A stretch of 64,000 nucleotides of DNA from Candidatus Kapaibacterium sp. (GCA_026003495.1 BPHK01000001.1:372001-436000), one strand, 5' to 3'; numbered from the stretch's first letter, positions 1-10,315 are shown. The notes: generated by a model from the letters alone, not told the origin. Numbers and translations are program-made.

Positions 1-632
1 TGTGGCGCCGATGAGCGTTGCCCATTGGACCTCGCCGGTGCTCGAAAGCTTGATGCAAAATGCATCGCCGCCACCAGCACCGCTGGCGCCGAACAGAGTC
101 GAGCTCGACGTCCAACCTGCCAGGTAGATTGCTCCGCCGAGCGTTTGCATCGCGGTAACGGAATCGCGGCCGCTTGCACCGATGAATCGGCCACCGCGCG
201 CCCATGAGTCCAGCGGCTCCGCCGCATGCTCGGCGAGCAGGCGTGGGGAGCTACCGTCGGAAAGCGTAAGCTCCAGACCGCGGCGTGTCCAGGCAGCGAT
301 CGCGCGCGTGCTCCCATCGCGACCGCGCCAGTGCAGCCGCCGCCACAGACGCAGCCCTTCGAATGCACCGTGTGGCACGTACACGTTCACATGCGCTGTT
401 GCTTGTTCGGCAGGCTCGATCGTGACATCGGCCAGCGACAGTCGCTCCCACGTTCCAGCGTGCTGCCAGCGTAGCTCCGTCGCTGTGATCACTACGTCTC
501 CCACTGGTAGAGGCATACCGAACGAGCGGAGTCCCACTGCCCGCGATTTTCGATGAACCACTGGGCAGCGGCGGGAACTGTCATGTCAAAAAGCATTGAC
601 AGTGTCAGGAAAACGTAACACGTGGCGACCAA
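1..632 (-). CDS. T9SS-type SBBP-repeat surface protein, N-terminal part, frameshifted, runs off window
   Basis: Read on the minus strand, residues after a hydrophobic signal-like segment ending VPAAAQ give WFIENRGQWDS, the ENKGQ-type motif that opens many secreted SBBP-repeat proteins. That frame stops at 492. The continuation is in the other frame from about 516 (MPLPVGDVVITATELRW) and stays open to base 1, with beta-propeller-like text such as GASGRDSVTAMQTLGGAIYLAGWT cut in pieces by Gly/Ser turns. So one base appears lost or gained near 517-535. The start is uncertain: TTG at 632 gives the most convincing signal peptide, ATG at 597 a very short one. The C-terminus lies outside the window. 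By family it should be a secreted or cell-surface protein; its ligand is unknown. It is divergent from the giant gene on the right, which has the same architecture at its N-terminus. Confidence 0.6.
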
Positions 633-1396
633 GCGGGGAGAGTGCCATTGCGCGTTCGGTGTGGCTGGAACAACCAGGCGCAAAAATAGCGTGGAACACG
701 CAGCTGCTCTAAGGCTGCTCGAACGTCTCGTGTGCCGGCTGGCGTTGCCGATGCGCGCTCCGAGCGTGCGTGCACGTGGTGGAAGTGGTTTTCTGGCGAG
801 CCGTCCGGCATGCACTATCTTCGCAGCGTCTGCTGTGCAGGCTCGGAGCGCCCCCTGGCGCCGGCATTGAGCAGATTTTTCCTCGAAGCGCTCTTGCGCG
901 CATCGGCACTGCCGCGTTGTATTTTTGCCGCGCAGTCGGGTGGGAAGAGCTTGCACGCATTGTTCAACCACGGCTTTAGCCCTGCATGAAACAACAGCAC
1001 GCATCGCGGTGGTTGGTCATCGCCCGACCGACTGCAGACGCTCCCTCCTGCAGCACATGTGGAGGCATGATCGCCCCGAGACGCTTCGATTCCCGATGCA
1101 CTCGGTCGCCATTGAACAATCCTGCTCGGCAGGATATCCTTTCTGTGCGCATGGCTGGGAACAATCGGTGCCCATCTCGAGTCGCAGGGCACCGCACGAG
1201 CACGGAACCTTGCTCAGTGGTGATGTCGAACTCCTTCGGCGATGGAATGACAGAACGTACCGCAGCGAACAATTCTCCCCAAGCACTTTCTCGATTGGTA
1301 CAGTCTTTGCAATGGAAGCATTCCATCGCATTCGACGTTGAATTCACACCTGTGAACGTATCAGAATGTTGTCCCACATCTTTTCCCGGAGGTCGT
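633..1396. other. 764-nt intergenic gap between two divergent surface-protein genes
   Basis: No open frame here carries a recognisable domain, and the candidate ORFs on both strands are rich in Arg, Cys and Ser as expected of off-frame GC-rich DNA. It should hold the promoters of both divergent genes. I could not place a convincing promoter or hairpin. It is much longer than the other gaps in the window, where genes are usually less than 150 nt apart. Confidence 0.4.
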
Positions 1397-3391
1397 ATGA
1401 ACGGCTTGTTCCGTTTCTCTGCACGCATCGTTGCAGCAGCGTGCACGCTACTACTCATTGGGAGCTCCGCGCTCCGCGGGCAAACAGCCCCCGCATCGTC
1501 CGATTCTCGCACAGCCAGCACTGCCGCTTCGGCGCAGGCAATGGTCGGCAGCAGCGGACTGGAATTCCTCGAAAACAAGGGGCAGGTTGTTGATGACCAA
1601 GGGCGCAAAGTCGAAAGCGTCCGCTTCACTGCGCACTCCAATGGGGCAAAACTCTTCTTCATGCCCGATCGGATTGCACACGTCTTCATCGAAGCCTCCG
1701 GACCTGGCGCCAAGTACGAGCCAGGGAAAGGGATCAGCTCCAAGGAGCTGGACCAAACCCGCATCCGCTACCAGCGGGTGGATATGGAGCTTGTCGGCGC
1801 AAGCCAAAATGTCAACCTCCGCGGCGAGGGTGTGCTCCCTGGCGTGACGAACTTCTTCACCGCCGCTGCCGGACCAGACGGCATCACCGGTGTGCGGAGC
1901 TTCTCGACGATTGTGTACGAAAACGTCTATCCCAACATTGACCTTGTGCTGAAAGCCCGCGGCAAAGGCATGAAGGCAGAGTTCATCGTCCGCCCGGGCG
2001 GCGATCCGAGCCAAATTCGCCTCCGCGTCTCGAACGCCGACGGCGTTGAATTGACCAGCGAAGGCGGCTACCGCATCCGGACTGCGCTCGGCGTCATCAC
2101 CGAAGATGCGCCGTACTCGTTCATCCGCACTGCGAACGGGGAGCAAGAAGTCGCCGTCCGCTTCCGGCTCGATGGCGACGTGATCGCCTTCGACGTTCCA
2201 ACCTACGATCGCTCTCAGACGCTTGTGATCGACCCGGGTCGCGATTGGAGTACCTTCCATGGCGGGGACGATGATGATGTCGGCACAGGGATTGCCGTTC
2301 AGCGAAGCTTCAACCCAGCATCTACGACCTCTTACATCTACATCTGCGGCTACACTGCAGGAGGTACATTCCCGATCGTTTCAGCTTCCCAAGGGACCTT
2401 CGGCGGTGGTGCCTACGATGCATTCGTCGCAGCATACCAATACGGTGGCACCCGTGCATACTCGACGTACTTCGGCGGATCAAACGACGACCGCGCCTGG
2501 GGAATTACCGCCGATGGCTCCGGTCAGGTGTGGGTCGTCGGGCAATCGCGCTCGGCAGCCTGGGGTAGTGGGTTCTTTACCAATGGCAATGCCGGGGATG
2601 TGGATGCATTCGTAGCTCGATTTGATGCTGGGGGCACACCGCAGGCGGCACGCTTTGTCGGTGGAACGAACGACGATTACTTCCTCGCAGTTGCCTATGA
2701 CGGTACCAATCTTACGTGCGGTGGCTACACTGCCAGCCCAGGATTGGCTACAGCCGGCGTGTTCCAGACAACGTACAACGGTCTCTACTGCGGGATGATC
2801 GCCCGCTTGCCAGCGACGACGCTCAACGCGATTACCTGGCTGACGTACTACGGCAACAATACCGGTACCCTCAACGGACAAGAAACCTACGTGACCAGTC
2901 TCTCGCCGCGCGGCACAGGCGGTGAGGTGTGGGTCGGCGGCTATACCAACAGCCCCAACACCGCGAATGCAATCGCAACGACCGGCTCGTTCAACACCGT
3001 CGTCAATAACAACGGAAGCGGTACGACGACCGGCGCAGTGAACTTCGATGGCTTCGTTGCGCTGATGACCTCCAGCGGCGGACGGACTGCAGCGACGTAC
3101 TACGGCGCTGTCCTGAACGACCGCGTCCTCGGGGTCGCAGCTGATCCACTCGATGCAACCGCCGTCATTGCTGTTGGACGGACAAACTCGATCAATGCCG
3201 GCAATCTCATCGCCAGTGCGACCGGCTTCAATACCGTCCTCAACAACGGAACGAACTCGACTGCCTTCGATGACGGGTTCGTGACCCGGCTTACCGTCAG
3301 TGGACAACCCTCGGCCGAGACTGGGGGAGCTACTGGGGTTCGACCGCCGATGACTACCTCACCAGCGTTGCGGTGGACGATAATAACGTGA
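1397..3391 (+). CDS. giant surface protein, segment 1: signal peptide, ENKGQ domain, SBBP repeats
   Basis: ATG at 1397 is preceded by GGAGG five to six bases upstream, and opens a clear signal peptide (MNGLFRFSARIVAAACTLLL...ALRGQ). LEFLENKGQVVDDQGRKV follows, the ENKGQ motif of secreted SBBP proteins, then an N-terminal beta-rich domain to about residue 280. Next come repeats of the form TYFGGSNDDRAWGITADGSGQVWVVG, typical of SBBP (beta-propeller) modules. From about 3324 the frame becomes nonsense (GGATGVRPPMTTSP) and stops at 3391. Adding one T near 3322 would restore TWGSYWGSTADDYLTSVAV in the next frame. The upstream in-frame extension to 986 has no signal sequence and is not used. Confidence 0.85.
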   Translation: MNGLFRFSARIVAAACTLLLIGSSALRGQTAPASSDSRTASTAASAQAMVGSSGLEFLENKGQVVDDQGRKVESVRFTAHSNGAKLFFMPDRIAHVFIEASGPGAKYEPGKGISSKELDQTRIRYQRVDMELVGASQNVNLRGEGVLPGVTNFFTAAAGPDGITGVRSFSTIVYENVYPNIDLVLKARGKGMKAEFIVRPGGDPSQIRLRVSNADGVELTSEGGYRIRTALGVITEDAPYSFIRTANGEQEVAVRFRLDGDVIAFDVPTYDRSQTLVIDPGRDWSTFHGGDDDDVGTGIAVQRSFNPASTTSYIYICGYTAGGTFPIVSASQGTFGGGAYDAFVAAYQYGGTRAYSTYFGGSNDDRAWGITADGSGQVWVVGQSRSAAWGSGFFTNGNAGDVDAFVARFDAGGTPQAARFVGGTNDDYFLAVAYDGTNLTCGGYTASPGLATAGVFQTTYNGLYCGMIARLPATTLNAITWLTYYGNNTGTLNGQETYVTSLSPRGTGGEVWVGGYTNSPNTANAIATTGSFNTVVNNNGSGTTTGAVNFDGFVALMTSSGGRTAATYYGAVLNDRVLGVAADPLDATAVIAVGRTNSINAGNLIASATGFNTVLNNGTNSTAFDDGFVTRLTVSGQPSAETGGATGVRPPMTTSPALRWTIIT

Positions 3392-4905
3392 ACGAAGCTG
3401 GATCGAATACTATTTCGGATGGCCGCGGCGGAAAGATTTTCGTTGCGGGACAAACTGCTGGCAGCAGCAGTGACTTTGCTACGTATTACTTCGATGCATC
3501 GTTCAACTCGAACCAAGGCGGCTACGATGCTGTGTGGAGCCGTATCCTTCGCGCACCAGGTGGGAGTCCTACGGTCGAGTATAGCGTCATCACCGGCGGA
3601 ACAGGAAACGACATCGCCACTGGCATCGCTGTTGATAACCAGCGAAACGTCCATCTGGTTGGGTCGGCAACTGCTGGAGGTGGGAATCTCGCCGCTGGTG
3701 GAGCGCAAACCACCTACGGTGGCGGTGCAAGCGATGCGTTCGCAATCAAATGGTGTAACCTCATCGTTCCCAATGCGCCGCAGTTCTCCACAGCAGGTGA
3801 AAGTGGCGCATTTTCCAATACCGTTTCTGTATGCGAAACGCTCAACCAAACGGCAACCGGTTTTGTAACCAGTGCAGGTGCCTATCCCAACGTCGCAGCG
3901 GGTACAACGTCTGGCTCGTGCCCATTGAGCGAGGTACAGACGCTCACCGTTCGGCTGACCAACGCCGTCCAAGGTGTGCAGTACCGGCTCGAGAACACCA
4001 CCAGCTCGAATTTCCTCAACTTGACCCCAGGCACAGGAACGAGTGCTGTCACTGCGAATACAGTCGTCGCAACGCAAGATGGGACAGTGTACGTCTCGAT
4101 CGCAGCATCGGCTTTGCCAACGTCAGGGACGTACGATCTCCGTTGGGTTGCCTATACGCAAACTGTTGGCTCAAGCTGCCAAGAAAATGGCATCACCCAA
4201 AACAGTGCGCTCACCGTGAATGCGCTGCCGGCAAACGACGCAATCTCGCAGTCGTCGCCAGGCACGGATAACAATGCAGCTGCAGCCCCCGGCTCGACGT
4301 TCAACTTCTACGTCTGCGGTGGGAGCACAAATAATTTCACCGTTGCAACGGGCGGCTTGACGTACGACTGGTGCGTCCTGCAAAATGGCACGATCACGAC
4401 AGCACCAACCGTCGCGAATGCGACCAACCAAACAGTCACCATCACCCCGAACACCACCGCGGCGCAGCGCGATACGCTCTACCTGCGGGTGCGGCTCACC
4501 AATACCAACGGCTGTGCCATCGAATACCAAGCTGCGCTCTACGTCCTGCCCGTGGTTGACATCCAAAATGGCCTCGCCAACGAGGCAACCGACCTGAATG
4601 CGAACCCACAGGACCTCTGTGTCAATAGCAGCGGGACGGTGATAGCGCCCGCGACGTACTCCTACCAAGACTCTGGCCCACACACGCTTGTCAATACCTA
4701 CGGCAACGCAACCACTCCTGGCAACGGTGCAACGGGTAGTGATCCGGTAACTGCTGTAACGCAAAACTATTTGTGGTCAGCGACACCTGCAGGACCAGGA
4801 ATCACCGGAGTATCGCTCTCGAATCCATCAGCTGCTAATGGTGGAACGCTCAGCTGCGATCACTCGGTTCACCCACGATGTCAATCCAGAGACAATTCAC
4901 ATTAA
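3373..4905 (+). CDS. giant surface protein, segment 2: last SBBP repeats and first PKD/Ig-like modules
   Basis: Coding text in this frame begins upstream of the first start codon, at about 3325 (SYWGSTADDYLTSVAVDD). It finishes the propeller repeats (GGTGNDIATGIAVDNQRNVHLVGSA) and passes into beta-sandwich modules with the recurring Cys and Gly-rich loops. The final residues after about 4853 (CDHSVHPRCQSRDNSH) are off-frame. It is not an independent gene: it has no ribosome-binding site or signal peptide. Confidence 0.7.
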   Translation: MDDNNVNEAGSNTISDGRGGKIFVAGQTAGSSSDFATYYFDASFNSNQGGYDAVWSRILRAPGGSPTVEYSVITGGTGNDIATGIAVDNQRNVHLVGSATAGGGNLAAGGAQTTYGGGASDAFAIKWCNLIVPNAPQFSTAGESGAFSNTVSVCETLNQTATGFVTSAGAYPNVAAGTTSGSCPLSEVQTLTVRLTNAVQGVQYRLENTTSSNFLNLTPGTGTSAVTANTVVATQDGTVYVSIAASALPTSGTYDLRWVAYTQTVGSSCQENGITQNSALTVNALPANDAISQSSPGTDNNAAAAPGSTFNFYVCGGSTNNFTVATGGLTYDWCVLQNGTITTAPTVANATNQTVTITPNTTAAQRDTLYLRVRLTNTNGCAIEYQAALYVLPVVDIQNGLANEATDLNANPQDLCVNSSGTVIAPATYSYQDSGPHTLVNTYGNATTPGNGATGSDPVTAVTQNYLWSATPAGPGITGVSLSNPSAANGGTLSCDHSVHPRCQSRDNSH

Positions 4906-4927
4906 CGCTTGACGGAATTTTATACCA

Positions 4928-5644
4928 GTGGCGGTATCAGTGGCTGCAGCCGCCAAGCAACCTACATCGTCAACTGCATACCCGCAACCAACGGTAACTG
5001 TGACGCCATCGCCGGCAGGACCGGTCTGCGAAGGAACCAGTGTTACGTTTACGATCAACGTAACGCCCAGCTCTGTTACCAGCGGCTCATTCTCCTTCAC
5101 GCTCAACACTACCTCCCTGACAGATATATCGGTTACACCAGGCGCAGGTGTTGCCACTTTATCCGGGAGCGGGGCCACTTATTCGGGCACTTTCAACGCT
5201 GCGACGTTCTCCGTCGTTGTCAACCCAGGAACAGTCACGGCAGCATACGATGCGCTTGGGAGCATTAGCCTGACGGTTAACAGTTTGACAAGTGGTCCGT
5301 CGTCGCTTTCCTGTGGCATATCGAGCCCAGTCACAAGCGCACCAGTCACGATTACCCAGCTGCCCGATCTCGTGAATGTCGCGACTGGGTCGTACAATCC
5401 CGGGGGTAATCCTACAATACCTACTTTAGCAGTGGCTTCTCCCCCTGCACCGGCAACCCTGATACCAGTAAATAATATTCCCTCAGCGAATACAATAACA
5501 AGCACAACTGCGTGCACGTGGGATAATACCGATGGCTACGCTCAAGAATATAGATACGCCATTCAAGAAATTCATCGTCGCAGGTGCCGAATGACGATGA
5601 TACGTACGAATGGGTGTTTACACTTCCCGCTGGCCTTGGTGTAA
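4928..5644 (+). CDS. giant surface protein, segment 3 (frame-shifted fragment)
   Basis: From about 4977 this frame reads YPQPTVTVTPSPAGPVCEG, the usual module-opening sequence of the series, and continues as a beta-sandwich module rich in Thr and Ser. The first 16 residues are off-frame: between 4909 and 4974 the sensible text (LTEFYTSGGISGCSRQATYIVN) lies in the preceding frame. The tail after about 5555 is also off-frame. Base composition is locally more AT-rich than in the rest of the gene. Confidence 0.5.
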   Translation: MAVSVAAAAKQPTSSTAYPQPTVTVTPSPAGPVCEGTSVTFTINVTPSSVTSGSFSFTLNTTSLTDISVTPGAGVATLSGSGATYSGTFNAATFSVVVNPGTVTAAYDALGSISLTVNSLTSGPSSLSCGISSPVTSAPVTITQLPDLVNVATGSYNPGGNPTIPTLAVASPPAPATLIPVNNIPSANTITSTTACTWDNTDGYAQEYRYAIQEIHRRRCRMTMIRTNGCLHFPLALV

Positions 5645-6042
5645 CGGTTGTATCGATGCGAATGGCAATGGATATCGGGACAACCTTCACAGGTCCAGGC
5701 ACATTCACTCTTGGACCAACAGACAATCCACCCAATCCAGAACGTCGCGGCTTCCGACTGAGTTGGAACAATACTACTTCATCCCCGCTTACAGCGACTA
5801 TCACCGTCATTCAGCACGAACAACCAAGCGCCGGGCACCTGTCAGCGGACGATGGGCTCGCTGCAACGTTACGAGTCGACCCATTACCGCAGCCATTTGC
5901 GACAAGTCAATACACGTGGCAAGGTGCAAGCGCGGGCTCATCCCACAATGTCTGTGAGAATACGAACATCCAGCATCTACAATCTCAGGCTTGCCAACGG
6001 TACTCAAGTGCAGCTCTACCAAATCAATCAGGTCGCCAATAG
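5584..6042 (+). CDS. giant surface protein, segment 4 (frame-shifted fragment)
   Basis: GTG at 5584 opens VPNDDDTYEWVFTLPAGLGV, a beta-sandwich strand pattern that continues to VCENTNI at about 5970. After that the sensible text (SIYNLRLANGTQVQLYQINQV) is in another frame up to about 6080. There is no start signal, so this is a fragment of the giant gene and not a separate protein. Confidence 0.45.
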   Translation: MPNDDDTYEWVFTLPAGLGVTVVSMRMAMDIGTTFTGPGTFTLGPTDNPPNPERRGFRLSWNNTTSSPLTATITVIQHEQPSAGHLSADDGLAATLRVDPLPQPFATSQYTWQGASAGSSHNVCENTNIQHLQSQACQRYSSAALPNQSGRQ

Positions 6043-6432
6043 CGGTGGTATCGGTTATGCCTACTCGAACTCTACCACGCTTCCATCTGCTATCCAAACG
6101 GCCGGACGTGCTGGTCTACCGACGCTTCACCATCAACAGCTGGTTCGGTTACGCCAGGTACTACTCTCCCTGCGTGGCAAGATATAACAGTCCAGTTTGT
6201 CGCCGTAGATCAGAACAATTGCGGGAGAATTACTGGCCTTGTATCGCCAACCCTCCGCGTCTGGGATACACCAGCTGCCCCCATTGTCAGCGGTCCTGCT
6301 TCCGTCTGCCCGAACAAGCTCACTGATCCGAACGCGATTATCAATGCCGCTGGGATTCCGATTCCTGGAGTACACACCTACAACGTTACCAACCTGGCCA
6401 GCTATCCTTCGGGAACGACCTTCCAATGGCAG

Positions 6433-7671
6433 TTGCTCGATAATGCGAATAATGTCCTCACCCCTGGTGTGGACTACGACATCACGCTCGTCAGCACTGG
6501 CGGCTACAACAACAACCAGGCACAAGTTCGCTTTGGAAAGAATCTCGATGCAGTGAGCAACCTGACCTGGCAGGTATCGGTAACCTTCCCCAGCTCGAGT
6601 GGTGGGTGTACGCTGCCGTTTACGAATGCGATGACAAGTCTTACGGTTGATGCAGAAACCCATCCTGACGTGGCCGGTCAAACAGTTGATCTCAACGCAG
6701 TTGCCTCACTGAGTCTGCCAGGCCTCTGCTCCGGGCAACAGGCAACCTATGCGGCTGTACCGGGCATGTCGACATACACCTGGGTAATTGACGAGGATGG
6801 TGCAAACAACAACTCCCCGACGTGGGCATCGGGTGGAAACCCATCGCCGACAATTGTTGGGACCTTTTCTATTAATACTGTTACCATTGACTGGCCGGCA
6901 TTCAGCGATCAGCCGTTGCGTTGGCCGCGCATCGAAGCGTGGGTGCAGAACGCCAATGGCTGCGTCGAAGGTGATACAGTGACGGTGTACATCCTCCCGG
7001 TGCCGCAAGCAGGGCCGATCGAGATGGTGCAGGATCCATCCACGCCCTGGCCGGATAGCGCCTGCGTCTTCAACGGTGAAAACTCGCATATCCGAGCGTT
7101 TACTGTACCGAAGAGCACAAACTACACCATTGCTAATGTCACCTGGAACTTTACTAACGGTCTGACGTCAATTTACTCCTACGGGACGACTGGTGCACCC
7201 TATACGTTGCCGAACGCAAACGATACGGTCCGTGTGCAGTTCAATGGCTCAGGCTGGGAGCGTCTTGTCGTCACCGTCACGTTACCGAATGGGTGCTCCG
7301 ATACCGCCTCGCTTGACTTTATGGTGTACCCACCGGCAAGCCCGGTGATCTCGGGTCCGACGTCGGTCTGCCATGGATCAACGCATACCTACACAGCGAC
7401 GCCGTACGTTTCGAACGATACCTACATCTGGGAGATCATCCCATCGTCGGGCGGGACGATTACACCGACGACCAACCAGAGCGTGATCAACGTCAACTGG
7501 AGCGGCTCGCCGAACACGTCGTACACCATTCGGTTGACGGAGGTCTCGCCGCTCGGATGCACAGCGCGCTGTCATCCATGGTGTCACGGTCAACCCGAAC
7601 CCGACGCCCTCGATCAGCGGGCCGACGACGATCTGCGCCGGGCAGAACTATGTCTATACGACGCAGGATAA
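6433..7671 (+). CDS. giant surface protein, segment 5: PKD/Ig-like modules
   Basis: The frame is open and sensible from about 6100, although the first start codon in it is the TTG at 6433. It encodes four to five beta-sandwich modules (for example PVISGPTSVCHGSTHTYTAT). After about 7563 the residues turn to nonsense (ARCHPWCHGQPEP), while the neighbouring frame gives GVTVNPNPTPSISGPTTICAG, the module opener. The shift therefore falls in 7560-7580. Confidence 0.6.
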   Translation: MLDNANNVLTPGVDYDITLVSTGGYNNNQAQVRFGKNLDAVSNLTWQVSVTFPSSSGGCTLPFTNAMTSLTVDAETHPDVAGQTVDLNAVASLSLPGLCSGQQATYAAVPGMSTYTWVIDEDGANNNSPTWASGGNPSPTIVGTFSINTVTIDWPAFSDQPLRWPRIEAWVQNANGCVEGDTVTVYILPVPQAGPIEMVQDPSTPWPDSACVFNGENSHIRAFTVPKSTNYTIANVTWNFTNGLTSIYSYGTTGAPYTLPNANDTVRVQFNGSGWERLVVTVTLPNGCSDTASLDFMVYPPASPVISGPTSVCHGSTHTYTATPYVSNDTYIWEIIPSSGGTITPTTNQSVINVNWSGSPNTSYTIRLTEVSPLGCTARCHPWCHGQPEPDALDQRADDDLRRAELCLYDAG

Positions 7672-7798
7672 CTCCCCGAATAACTCGTATGCGTGGTCGT
7701 TCACTGGTCTGAACTCAGCGAATGCAACCTTCGTCAGTGGTCAGAACACTGCAACGGCTACTGTAACGACAGCGAATCCAGGTCAGTTTACGCTCCGT

Positions 7799-10315
7799 GT
7801 GATTGAAACTGTCGTTGCGACAAGCTGCACAGGATCGGCAACGTACGGGCCGGTGACGGTGATATCATCGCCGACGCCTTCGATTTCGCGGACGTCACCA
7901 CCTGGGCCGCTCGGGCAAGCGTGCGTTGGGCAGACGATTACGTACGAAACGCCACCATCGGGCAATAGCTACCAATGGAGTGTGACCGGTGGCGGTTCGA
8001 TTGTGGGCGCTTCGAACAATAACAGCGTGCAAATTCAGTGGAGCGCTACCGGTACGCAAACGATTACGCTCGTTGAAACGCAAGGGAGCTGCTCGACGAC
8101 AGTGACGCAGCAGGTGAACGTTGTGGCGCAGCCATCGCCGGTGGTTAGTGGCCCAGCGGTTGCCTGCAGCGGAAGCGACTTTAGCTACACCTACTCGACG
8201 GCAAACAACACCGGTTCGTCGTACAACTGGACGCTTGGGACAGGTGTCAACGCTGTGGGCGCAACAACAAATGCATCGGTTGTTGTGACGTTCTTGAACA
8301 GCACGGCGAATTCAGAAAACCGAACACTTTCTGTGACAGAGACCAACAGTGCGAACTGTTCGGCAACATCGAGCACGTATAACGTCTCGGTCACCTCGAC
8401 ACCGCAGCCGAACATTACCGGCACAACGCCAGTCTGCCAGAACGCAACGGCTACGTATTCCGATGCTAATGCAGCAAGCCAACCACCTGCAACGACCTAC
8501 AGCTGGTCGGTCACGGGCGGGACGATTACGGGTGCGGCAACTGGCTCCAGTGTGACGGTTCTCTGGAACTCGGCTGGTTCGCAGACGGTGACGCTCGTTG
8601 CAACGAACAACACCAATAGCGCGAACTGCTCGAAGACCGCGACGTTCAATGTCGTTGTGGATGCAGCACCGACGGTGTATAACGTCGGGACAACTACACC
8701 GACAGCGTGCTCGAACGTTTCGAACAACGTTACGATTACACTCTCTGGCTCGCAGTCGGGTGTGACGTACACGATCAATCGTTCGCCGGACGGTGTGCAA
8801 GTAACGCTCAATGGCACGGGTAACCCCTTGAGCTTTACGCAGACAGTCTCGACAGCAGGAACGTATCAATACACAATCACGGCAAGTGATGGTACATGCA
8901 CCAGCACAATGAACGGGACTGCGACGGTAGTTGTCACCGATCCGCCGACTGCGACCGTCAGTGGTCCATCGGATGTGTGCAGTGGCTCGAGCGCGACGTA
9001 CACGGCGACGCCGACCAGTGGCGTAACGTACGCCTGGAGCGTCAGCGGCAGTGGCAACAGCGTGCAGAGCACGACCGCCAACCAAGCGACGATTCTCTTC
9101 GGCGTGACAAGCGGCACGGCAACGGTGACGGTGGTTGTCACCAACAGCAGTGGCTGCCAAGGGACCGCCACGCAGAATGTGACGGTGAATGCATTGCCAT
9201 TGAACCGTCCGGTCGCGATCTCGCCGAGCGCGATTTGCGCGGCGGGTGGTGTTGGTACGAACGTAACGAGCGCAACGGTTACGGTAGGTTCGCAAGCGCA
9301 ACCAGTCCAGGCGAACACGACGTACCAGTTGCTCCTGGGCAGCAGCGTTGTCGCGACGCAGACGACGGGAGGATCGCCACCGGATGCGATCACGTTCACG
9401 GTGGGTGGTTTGAGTGCGGGTACGTATGTGTACAGTGTGCGTGCGATCAGCTCGACGACGCCTGCTTGCACGACAGTGATGACGCAGACGGCAAGCTTGA
9501 CGGTCAACGCTCTGCCGACGCCGGCGGTAACAGGCAACACGACGCCGTGCGTTGGTCAGACAGTGACCTACACGACGCAGAATAACACGGGTAGCTCGTA
9601 TGCGTGGACGTGGACGCCAGGGGCAGACTTTACGGCTGCCGGTCCGGTGAACACGTATCAACTCACCGGTAGCTGGGGCGCATCGGGTTCGAAAAGCGTC
9701 ACAGTGACCGAGACCAACAGCGCCGGCTGCGGCCAGTCGAACACGCTGAATGTGACGGTATCGTCGCAGATTGCGGCGACCGTCAGTGGTCCATCGGATG
9801 TGTGCAGTGGCTCGAGCGCGACGTACACGGCGACGCCGACCAGTGGCGTAACGTACGCCTGGAGCGTCAGCGGCAGTGGCAACAGCGTGCAGAGCACGAC
9901 CGCCAACCAAGCGACGATTCTCTTCGGCGTGACAAGCGGTACGGAGACAGTAACGGTTGTGGTGACCGATGGCAACGGATGCCAAGGGACAGCCGCACAG
10001 TCGGTGACGGTGCATGCACTGCCGCTGGATCGTCCGGTCGCGATCTCGCCGAGCGCGATTTGCGCGGCGGGTGGTGTTGGTACGAACGTAACGAGCGCAA
10101 CGATTACGGTTGGGTCGGCTTGCGCAACCGGTCGCAGCCGAACACGACGTACCAGTTGCTCCTGGGCAGCAGCGTTGTCGCGACGCAGACGACGGGTGCA
10201 TCGCCGGGCAACACGGTGCGTCACGTTCACGGTCGGTGAGTTTGAGCGCAGGGTACGTACGTGTACAGCGTGCGTGCGATCAGCTCGACGACGCCGGCGT
10301 GCACGACGACGATGA
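7799..10315 (+). CDS. giant surface protein, segment 6: PKD/Ig-like modules with first repeat copy
   Basis: Sensible text starts at about 7577, upstream of the GTG at 7799. It encodes some nine modules and holds the first copy and the start of the second copy of an 825-bp duplicated unit. At about 10118 comparison with the first copy (QAQPVQANTTYQLLLG) shows a shift: this copy reads ACATGRSRTRRTSC. From there to 10315 the residues are Arg-rich nonsense. The correct text hops through a second frame until about 10255. Confidence 0.65.
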   Translation: MIETVVATSCTGSATYGPVTVISSPTPSISRTSPPGPLGQACVGQTITYETPPSGNSYQWSVTGGGSIVGASNNNSVQIQWSATGTQTITLVETQGSCSTTVTQQVNVVAQPSPVVSGPAVACSGSDFSYTYSTANNTGSSYNWTLGTGVNAVGATTNASVVVTFLNSTANSENRTLSVTETNSANCSATSSTYNVSVTSTPQPNITGTTPVCQNATATYSDANAASQPPATTYSWSVTGGTITGAATGSSVTVLWNSAGSQTVTLVATNNTNSANCSKTATFNVVVDAAPTVYNVGTTTPTACSNVSNNVTITLSGSQSGVTYTINRSPDGVQVTLNGTGNPLSFTQTVSTAGTYQYTITASDGTCTSTMNGTATVVVTDPPTATVSGPSDVCSGSSATYTATPTSGVTYAWSVSGSGNSVQSTTANQATILFGVTSGTATVTVVVTNSSGCQGTATQNVTVNALPLNRPVAISPSAICAAGGVGTNVTSATVTVGSQAQPVQANTTYQLLLGSSVVATQTTGGSPPDAITFTVGGLSAGTYVYSVRAISSTTPACTTVMTQTASLTVNALPTPAVTGNTTPCVGQTVTYTTQNNTGSSYAWTWTPGADFTAAGPVNTYQLTGSWGASGSKSVTVTETNSAGCGQSNTLNVTVSSQIAATVSGPSDVCSGSSATYTATPTSGVTYAWSVSGSGNSVQSTTANQATILFGVTSGTETVTVVVTDGNGCQGTAAQSVTVHALPLDRPVAISPSAICAAGGVGTNVTSATITVGSACATGRSRTRRTSCSWAAALSRRRRRVHRRATRCVTFTVGEFERRVRTCTACVRSARRRRRARRR

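Noticed and set aside
976-1764. 262-codon minus-strand frame reaching into the gap before the giant gene
   Set aside because: Overlaps the start and signal peptide of the plus-strand gene and shows no recognisable sequence.
1451-2260. 269-codon minus-strand frame
   Set aside because: Lies opposite the ENKGQ domain and SBBP repeats, which have a signal peptide and ribosome-binding site; no domain in the reverse frame.
8312-10201. 629-codon minus-strand frame with many Arg residues
   Set aside because: Same cause: shadow of the repetitive plus-strand gene.
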